DNA from: Mesotaenium endlicherianum
Taxonomy: Eukaryota > Streptophyta > Zygnematophyceae > Zygnematales > Mesotaeniaceae
Assembly: GCA_009602735.1 (NCBI GenBank)
Contig: WELA01000281.1
Location: forward strand, 207,057-243,034
Length of the DNA stretch: 35,978 nt
Direction: 5' to 3'
Part shown: positions 20,030-35,978 of the stretch, piece after piece
Layout: every line of letters begins with the position of its first letter
Position numbering within the stretch: the stretch's first letter is position 1
The notes under the pieces: model-generated
Database searches by the model: none
Seen by the model: only the letters and a program-made list of their open reading frames with translations
Told to the model about the DNA's origin: nothing
Position numbers and translations under genes: made by a program

Positions 20030-20440
20030 TGTAACGATCCGCCTCGTGGCCAAATGCGGCGCGTGTGACACGTCGTGGATGCAACCGAAAGTGTTGGTTT
20101 GAATTGTAAGTACAACTTGTGCGCGATCAAAGTAGTAAGTACCTCAAGCTACATTTTTGTTTGTATCGCTACGTTGGTATTGGAGCGCGAACGTACACAA
20201 CGATGTCCAGGAGACGAGCGTTTACATCTCGCGGGGTGCGAAACTCGTCGATGATACAACCATACGGCGATCTTTGGATTGTACAAAGAAAGGACACTAT
20301 CTTGAAACAACGTCCTTCGCGCCGCCGGGGCCTAAGTGCTCGAGACGTGCACACTAGTAGGTGGGAGGAGTGTAACAATCCGCCACGTGGCCGGATGTGA
20401 CGCGTTCGACACGCTGCAGATGCGACTGTTTGAGTTTAAG
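20030..20440 (+). repeat. Direct repeat beginning TGTAAC(G/A)ATCCGCC; probable LTR start of another family
   Basis: About 65-70 bp at 20030-20098 recur at 20371-20440 (TGTAACRATCCGCC, CGTGGCC, RATGYGRCGCG and so on). TGTAAC is a common beginning of plant gypsy LTRs. The first copy abuts the broken gag, so it probably marks an insertion or recombination breakpoint. A TATA-like ACATATAAGG at 20687-20696 fits an LTR promoter downstream of the second copy. Element ends and coding parts are not identified. Confidence 0.5.
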
Positions 20441-22692
20441 TTGTGGGGTGGCGGGGGTGGCCCTTACCCGCCCGGCCCCTGTTGCCAGGTTGTTTTCGTT
20501 TAGGGAGTGGTCGAGAGTGTGCGAGAATGTGCAATTTCGCTCAGGCTTGCGTCAGAATAAAGAAGACTCTGATTGGCCCTCGCCTTTACGAGGAGCCCAA
20601 GTCGTCAGGTGGCGGGGGTAATTCTGACAAGCCCGACTCCCTTGACTTCCTCTCGTCCCCCCGCTTGTGTCTTATTGGTCAAAAAAAACATATAAGGTAC
20701 ACCCGCGGGCGCCGAGAGCGAAACATAACGTCACTTTCACGAAAGTTTGCGTCATCCGCGTCAGCCGAAATTGTGTCACATGCTAAATAACACCTCCCAA
20801 ATAACACCTCCCAAATAACTATAGGAATTTGGGGCACCGCAATACCAATCTTGGACTCCCCCCACCCGTCGATTTCGCATAGAGGGTCGGCAAAAATTGT
20901 GTCTCCGCCGTCGAGCGAGCCAAGGATAACCTTGGCCCAAGTCGGGTGGCGGGATGGCCCTCGCAGGGCCATCTTCGTCCCTCGACCAATCAAATGTTTT
21001 CATTTAACCCACAAAATATTGCCGAGGCTTGCCCTCAGTGTCAACCAATACTTGACAGGCACAATCTAAGTTTTCATCTACTTGCAAGCAGCTCAACTGC
21101 TTGACAAAGGATTAAGCGCCCATAGCTAAGATCCTTTGGGGTTTAAGCTTCACAAGGCTTAACTCCGAGAAGGTTGGATACTTGGGGTCCTGGCCTTGCG
21201 GGGAAAATCCTGCAGGCGGTCATCCCCAATGAAGTCTTGACCGTCCCTATTTTCTCCCGTCCAGGATTAGATTTTACCATCACTCACGTTTAATCTGCGC
21301 ACGTGCACGAGGTCGGCGACATGTGCCACCATGTCGGCAACATGTCGGCCAAATCTGGCCGTGGCTGGAGCGACCAATTAAAAAAGTCAAACCGGATCCT
21401 GATTGTCAGAGGATTGTCAGATCGCGTATACAAGCGAGAACGACTTTCCTTTTAAAAGTCAATATCTTCTCGGTTTTAGAAACGGTTGCCGGCAAGCGAC
21501 TTTGGAATGTAGTGCTTTAAGTGGTCTATTCTGATTGGTTCGGGTATTTGACGATTGCTTAAAGGGTGCATTTTGATTGGCCACTGTTTTCTTTATTTGC
21601 ATGTAACTAAGCGGAGATGAGGCGGAGTGAGGCCGAGGAATGCCTTTCTCCGCCCCCAACTCACAGGCGGAGAAATGGTCATCTCCGCCTTGAACAAACC
21701 TCCCTGAAATGCGGCTAGCTTCACTAGATCAATCTCAGAGTGACGCTGCACATCGAAACTAACACCCAAACGTCAACTGGACTAAGTCGACTCACACGCT
21801 TGCACACGACCACCTAAAGGATTTCACACACTTAAAGTAAATAGAGCTGGAGCTGCTTATTTTCTACACGGTTGCCGAAGTTGACCCACCGTAGCCGCCG
21901 TGACGAGATTTTAAAATGGTTAATCAAATTTGATTTAAAGGTTGAATCGCGGTTCGACTTATTCCGTCGCCAAACAAGGAAACGTTCAACCGCGAACGGA
22001 AGGACAACGTGCGCGTCCGTGACTGGGGTGTCATGTGCTTTTGGGATGAAGGGCTTAAGGTTTCGCAAAAATAGGAGTTCGGTGCTTAGGGTTTACAGTT
22101 TATGAATATAGCGCTTAATACTTTAGGACTTAAGAGTCTGAATGCAGAAAATTAGGGTTTAGGATTTTCGGATAAGGGGTTTTCTTGTCTTTTTATAGGG
22201 TTTCGGGTTTAAAGTCGCCACTCCTTGTTCCGTACGCCTGAATGCACCTGAAGCATGGCTAGCCCAAGCAAATGTATGCGCTCGCTCGCGCGGTTGGTTG
22301 GTTGCATGGGAGGTGCCAAGTAGTGACTTGGAAGTGAAGTCCGTCGCCGATCGACGCCGATCATGTCGACTCCGAAAACAGAAATAAATCCAAATAAAAA
22401 ACAGATCCGTCCGGTCCGGAGGCCCAAAGTTGTCGTCGTTCGCCCCTCTCTGCAACTCCCGCGAGCGACCAGAGAGTGACAGATCCGCGTGCACGGTGTT
22501 GCTCTATTGCACCTTCTAGCTTTTACATGCGAGGGGTCCGTGTAGTCTTTCATTTTGAAAAAGAAGCTCCCGGGTCCTGATTCTCTTCACGAACATTGCG
22601 CTTTAGGTTAGAACAAAGAAAACCTGTTGCTGGTTGTGTTTGGAAGTTCAAAATCTTCAACGTACTTATTGCGTTTTCACAAAGAGTCATCT
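20441..22692. other. Probable old repeat sequence and SDHAF4 upstream region; no gene
   Basis: Contents: a 14-bp tandem repeat AAATAACACCTCCC (20785-20812, 2.5 units); several ATTGG boxes (20573, 20674, 21533, 21574); a perfect 9-bp inverted repeat AGGCGGAGA/TCTCCGCCT (21665-21673 and 21682-21690); and degenerate TTTAGGG-like motifs (22084-22210). Small ORFs look like chance. The SDHAF4 promoter should lie in the last few hundred bases, but no TATA is obvious. Confidence 0.45.
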
Positions 22693-23256
22693 ATGTCTCG
22701 AGTCATTCGTTCCTGTCGCCCTTTGGCGTCCTATTTGGGAAACTTCAGCACAAGCGCATCCACAGCTGCATATATGCGTCCTGCTACTGCGGATGTTTCG
22801 CATGTTATAGGCTCCAGTAGCTCTGTCTCATCCCTTTTCCCGGCTTCACCTGTCTCCTCCTCTCGTCAGTATCCTTCTACCCCCCTTTCAGTTGCGTCAT
22901 CTTGTGGATTTGGTTCGTTACAGTTAGCTACTCTTCAAGCACCAACACTTTTGAAGTCTGGTGCACCCGTCACTTTGGAAGGGCTTGGCATAAAGTTCTC
23001 TACTGCGTCCAAAACCTTGTCAGATAAGGCATCAGAAGGTAACAGCAATACGCTGCCTGCAGTTGGAAATCAGGACGCTCCTGAGAGTAGTGGCGAAGGT
23101 CCAAGAGAAATAGAGTCGGAGGAGATAGAAGGGGGGGATGAGGAGGAGCCAATTTTAGACCGGAATGAGTCTACTGGTGAGATTGGTGGTCCTCGAGGTC
23201 CTGAGCCTACACGTTATGGCGACTGGGAGAAAGGTGGCCGCTGCTATGACTTCTAA
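22693..23256 (+). CDS. SDHAF4: Succinate dehydrogenase assembly factor 4 (SDHAF4, DUF1674), mitochondrial
   Basis: A single-exon ORF of 187 residues. The C-terminus carries the family signature: Gly-rich [19 protein letters not shown], then CYDF at the very end. In this family the conserved tail binds flavinylated SDH1/SdhA and promotes its assembly with SDH2, shielding it from making reactive oxygen. The N-terminus ([20 protein letters not shown]) is an Arg/Ser-rich, acid-free mitochondrial presequence. Residues ~110-160 are acidic and low complexity, as is typical upstream of the motif. The ATG at 22693 is chosen because it begins the presequence; an in-frame upstream start at 22627 adds residues unlike a presequence. 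The protein is somewhat longer than animal homologues because of a long Ser-rich N-terminal region. Confidence 0.94.
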   Translation: MSRVIRSCRPLASYLGNFSTSASTAAYMRPATADVSHVIGSSSSVSSLFPASPVSSSRQYPSTPLSVASSCGFGSLQLATLQAPTLLKSGAPVTLEGLGIKFSTASKTLSDKASEGNSNTLPAVGNQDAPESSGEGPREIESEEIEGGDEEEPILDRNESTGEIGGPRGPEPTRYGDWEKGGRCYDF

Positions 23257-25136
23257 GAAGCTCATTAAGCTTGGCCTGTTTCATAGCCGTATTGCATGGA
23301 TGCAGTATTGGTGGACTTAAGGTGAACTTTTTCACTTCGCTGTACCCTATGTGATCTTTGCGACAACAATTACTTGCTGCTGATTCTTCGTTTTATATTT
23401 CAAAAGTATGGAGCAAACAGTAAATTCAGAGGTTCTAATACGAAACTGTTGGCTGGTCCGTTGTGTTTGCAAGTGGTCTATTTGACCGGGACGTCTCTCC
23501 TTCAGCGGTTGGGCTCATTATAGACTAGAGTAGGTAAAGAAGTTCATCAAGCAGTTAAGTTCTCCAAAGCTGAAGTTCTGGACTCCCCTGGTATACAACA
23601 TGCATATAGTTCTTGTATATTGTGTGGTATATGGCATATGTTTTCAATTGCATCAGTAGGACCACTTGCTGGGACTAAAGATTGTGCTGGGAAGTGTTTT
23701 GCTGAAGGTGATAGAGATATACTTATGGAGTAGTGCGTGATGTTCTTACTCCCATGCCTGTCAGAGTTGACTTCCTCAAATTATCACTTACGCCTTGCCT
23801 TAGAATAGGACTGTAAATGTGTGTGTGTGACGCAAGATGTGTGCTCGACTGTGGTGGATCTGAGTTGTCCTTGTCCTAAGTTCTCCTTTCTCTACAGAAT
23901 GAAGTTATATTCCGGAGCGTTGATTGCAGATTTTCATCTACTATATGCTATGAACATGAAGTATTCCAGTTGAGTGACTTTGTGCATATTACAATGGACT
24001 CAGCAACAACAGATAATAAGGCAGCATATTACGTCCCCGTGCAATTTTTGTGTGCCTAGATGTACTCGAAGAAGCATGCTGCCTCCAATTGCCCTTGATC
24101 GTTCAATCGCAGCATAACGGCACTCCTGTTATATACATGCCTGAAGGTCAAGGTCAAAGATTTTCGTTGTCAATTTTAGATGGCATATTCCACAATTGCA
24201 GTGGACAATCTGAACGCTAGCACCTGCAGAGGGATACCCTGACAGATGTTCAGCTCGCGTCTGCACTTGCTGCAGGAGAAACAGTGCTGAAAATAAGCTC
24301 ATCGTCCCAGATACTGCACTGCATGTCACCTCATCATTGTATCACTGATGTATGCACCCCTTACAACGCGTGTCATCTGATGGAGGGAGCACCACTAGAA
24401 CGCACGTCACTGCGTCTGAAGCACCTGTAATTCAGTCTTGTATATACCCGAGGACAGCGCTAATCTTTAAGAATGGAATGTTGCTTTTGTCACTGCACTG
24501 AAAGAATGTGGTTACTTCTGCAATGGCGATCCTTTCCATGAAGCAAGCGCACCAGCACCTCCGCTCCTCGCGTCCACACCCCAAACACAACTGCCCTCTG
24601 TCTTCCCATGCACTTGACCAAAGCAGGTCCTCTAGAGACAGACTCCCGCCCTCTTGCTGCTCCCTCCCCCCACCCCCCCCGCTTGATCACGCATTACCAG
24701 GTCTCCACCTTAAGATACATATCTTGAGCTAGCTCTACACTGGGAGCTCCTCCCACCAACTCCAGCTTATTCATCACGCAGTGCCCTACTGCCACGTGGC
24801 TGCGTCGCCGCGTTACTGCGTCTTCATGCCCGCAGCGGGAACGACCCTGGTTGAATGAAGCAGTCGAATGGGATCTTTAAAAAGACTCCGAGACTCCGGA
24901 CCATTAATGGCCACAGCTTCAACAGGGGCACGAGAGCAGGCGGTGGACCACGTGGGGCGTTGGCCTTGACCAAGTAAAACATGATGTTCTGAAGCACTCG
25001 GACGAGTCAGAAGGAGCCCCTGTTGATTACCACGGCTCCGGCAGGGGCTCGGACAATGGCCCCCAGATTGACGTGAAGTGACGGCCCAGATTCAGAGACA
25101 TCTCCGAATGAGAGTCGAAAGAGGCCCCCCGGCCAG
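23257..25136. other. Intergenic between convergent genes; no gene seen
   Basis: SDHAF4 (plus) and the SirB1-like gene (minus) converge here, so both 3' UTRs lie in this interval. There is a short TG run near 23818-23829 and a C-rich stretch near 24665-24680. GC content rises after about 24.5 kb. No ORF has recognisable features. Confidence 0.45.
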
Positions 25137-33979
<8,843 letters not shown>

Positions 33980-34041
33980 CTGCCACGTGTCAGGGAAACA
34001 GGAAGTGGGGCAGGCGGGCATGAGATGGGGCTAACTGCAAG

Positions 34042-34240
34042 TGCTCCCTTCTCCCCCTCTCCCTCCGCCTTCCCCTCTCCCTCTCCCCCTCTTCCCCTCC
34101 AACTCCCGCCAACTCCCTCCCTCTCCCTTTCTCTCCCTCTCCGTCTCCTCCCTCTCCGCCTCCTCCCTCTCCTCCCTCTCCCTCTCCCTCTCTCTCCCTC
34201 ATCTACCCCGTTCCCCTCCTCCCCTACCCCCCCTCTACAC
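34042..34240. repeat. Polypyrimidine (CT-rich) low-complexity tract
   Basis: Almost pure C/T in CTCCCT-type units. On the minus strand it is a purine tract upstream of the first visible SirB1-like exon. It may lie in an intron or the 5' region of that gene. Confidence 0.8.
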
Positions 34241-34276
34241 TATTGCGTGCGTACGCAGCCCAGATTCACCTTCTCC

Positions 34277-34371
34277 GGAGCTCTCCGGCCTGAAACCCAA
34301 AAGCGTCTCTTTACCTCGAGCTGNGGAGCTCTCCGGCCTGAAACCCAAAAGCGTCTCTTTACCTCGAGCTG
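34277..34371. repeat. 47-bp perfect duplication across an N
   Basis: 34277-34323 and 34325-34371 are identical and separated by a single N (34324). That is the signature of two contig ends that overlap but were joined with a gap symbol instead of being merged; biologically there is probably one copy. Confidence 0.88.
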
Positions 34372-34892
34372 AAACCCTGACTGGCGCGACCTCTTGACCG
34401 GTCAAACCCTGAACCCTGGGCCCGCTCAGCTGAGATTGGACACCCAAAGTGAGCATGGCCCTCAACGCTCAAGTCCCCCACATCTCAAAAGCTCTCCTGT
34501 TCCAGAGCAAAGCCTGAACCTCCGAGCGTTCACACCCTGAACTTGCATCACGTTAAATCCCTAATCCCAAAATCCAAAGCATTCAAAAGGGACAGACGCA
34601 CACCCTCAACTCCTCAGCCCCTTGAACCCAGGACTCTATTCCCTAAAACCCTAGGCCCTCTCAATCCCCCAAAACTCTGAAGCCTCAGTCGGGTACCCTA
34701 AGCCCTGGGGGGAACACCTCACACCTCATACCGATACCTGGATACCCCAGAACTATGATCCCTTAAACCCTGAACCCCAGAGCCCTTCGGCCCTTTGCCA
34801 GGATTCATCGACCCGGAAAATTAATCGAGGACCAGGGGAGCCCACCCAGAGCACACGCCCGAGTCTTTGCAGGCTGAGGTGGCACATCTGAG
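34372..34892. other. No gene seen; telobox-like AAACCCT motifs
   Basis: Scattered CCCTGAACCC, AAACCCTAGG and CCCTAAGCCC strings resemble degenerate plant telomere repeats. No convincing exon for the upstream part of the SirB1-like gene was found. Confidence 0.4.
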
Positions 34893-35010
34893 GGGCAGGC
34901 ATGCGCTGAGCTGGCAGGCAGGCATGGGCTGAGCTGGCAGGCATGGACTGAGCTGGCAGGCAGGCATGGGCTGAGCTGACAGGCAGGCATGGGCTGAGCT
35001 GGCAGGCAGG
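34893..35010. repeat. Minisatellite, ~23/19-bp units
   Basis: Five or more units of GGCAGGCAGGCATGGGCTGAGCT; some lack one GGCA. In one minus-strand frame it reads as repeated ACLPAQ-like peptide, but no gene context supports coding. Confidence 0.85.
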
Positions 35011-35978
35011 CCTGTTTGAATCCGGGATGTCGATGACCAGCAACAACCGGACGCCAGCACCGTGGCAGCTGTGAGATTCAGCCTCAACTCGCGGGAGAGC
35101 CACGAAGACCTGAAGGATGTCTCTAGTTCAGCGGGGGAGTAAATCCTAACCCTAAGCCTGCAATTTGGAAGGACGCCCCCCCACGCGCAAGAGGAAGTCC
35201 CAAACCCTAGAGTGGGCCTGATGCGCTTTAAGAAGGCCCAAACCCTAGAAAAAAAATTCAGACTCTTCGGACGGCAGACGTGCCAGGTGGCGGGCTGCGC
35301 ACGCTCCGCATCCCAACATCCCCCCCTTTCCAGCTCGCCCAACGAGACCGTCAGTTCAAACCTGAACCCTCGCCTAAGTGCTCGCGCAAACTCTATGGCC
35401 GCTTGAACCCGAAGGCCGCTCACTGCCCGAGTATACTTGAACCGTCATTGTGAAGCGTGAGACACACTGTCGGCAATACCCTGCCAAGAATCCTGACCAA
35501 CTACTTGCGCTCAAAACCCTCACTCGATTGATCCCCTCATTGACAGGCAGTGCACGCTCCACTTCCGGAAACAAAGAGAGATTGACAATGATTTGTAAGT
35601 TTCAAGTATACTGAAGAAAGAGAGGTGATGCCACATCAGCAGCCAAAAGAGGTCGCTGTGGAGGAAAGGGGTATGGGAGGTCCAGAAAGAGCAGAGAGAG
35701 AGTGGAAGGGGACAGCTTGAGGCGTGCGATGGAACACCAGGAAAGGAGTGAAGAGTGAACAGAAGCAGCTCGGATGATACGATGGAAAGAGGCGGAACCA
35801 GATGTGAGGTGGGGCTGCAATCAGAGCCCAGTGCAAACGCGCACCTGTAATCTCACAATCTCCTGTTCTGCCAGTCAGAAGAAGCATGCAGGTCAGCCAG
35901 CTGGCTGGGAGATCGGGCGGCCGGGCTGCAAAATCTGAGCAGTGTTTGCAGCAGCAACAACGTGCTGAGAGCCCCCCC
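35011..35978. other. Right end; no assignable gene
   Basis: More AAACCCTAG-type motifs (35146-35250). A minus-strand stretch near 35360-35405 (EFARALRRGF) could be an upstream exon of the SirB1-like gene, but its donor phase (2) does not fit the phase-0 start of exon 33979, so at least one more exon would be needed. Not called. Confidence 0.35.

Noticed and set aside
22159..22553. Minus-strand ORFs of 111-114 aa upstream of SDHAF4
   Set aside because: Two overlapping frames over the same bases with random-looking composition; neither has a motif or codon bias.
34821..35423. Minus-strand 200-aa ORF with ACLPAQ-like repeats
   Set aside because: Most of it is translation of the minisatellite at 34893-35010; the upstream part could hold an exon, but the phases do not connect to exon 33979.

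Overview
The window looks like nuclear DNA from the green plant lineage, most likely a streptophyte alga, bryophyte or other green alga. It carries a nuclear gene for the thylakoid protein PsbW with a transit peptide and a GT-AG intron, a mitochondrial SDH assembly factor gene, a multi-exon SirB1-like gene, plant-type Ty3/gypsy chromovirus elements primed by initiator tRNA-Met, and many degenerate TTTAGGG-type motifs. The species cannot be fixed from sequence alone.

Layout: 1-540 may be an old LTR. 1740-2350 is psbW (two exons). 2351-6400 has no assignable gene, only three protein-like candidate exons. 6418-6849 (minus) is an unassigned ORF. 8152-17357 is one large Ty3/gypsy element: 5' LTR (internally deleted), PBS, gag, a probable -1 frameshift signal, pol, an extra third ORF, polypurine tract and a truncated 3' LTR. 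A reverse-oriented 720-bp solo LTR of the same family sits inside the pol chromodomain, flanked by a 5-bp target duplication. 17394-18547 holds two further LTRs in opposite orientations; the second leads into a decayed gag (18574-20029) that is cut off by another LTR-like repeat. 22693-23256 is SDHAF4. From 25.1 kb on the window becomes more GC-rich, and the minus strand carries a gene with at least seven phase-consistent exons (25137-33979) for a SirB1/transglutaminase-like plus TPR protein. Its introns hold long homopolymer runs, microsatellites and assembly Ns.

The host genes are independent housekeeping functions: PSII, complex II assembly, and an uncharacterised SirB1-like protein. The most unusual content is in the retroelement. 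It has (i) a textbook slippery heptamer and hairpin in the gag/pol overlap, (ii) an unrecognised ~559-codon third ORF with a coiled-coil N-terminus and an acidic plus SR-rich C-terminus, set between two copies of the polypurine-tract motif, and (iii) a solo LTR that splits the chromodomain. Several single Ns mark assembly joins, and one of them (15517) creates a false frameshift in the third ORF.
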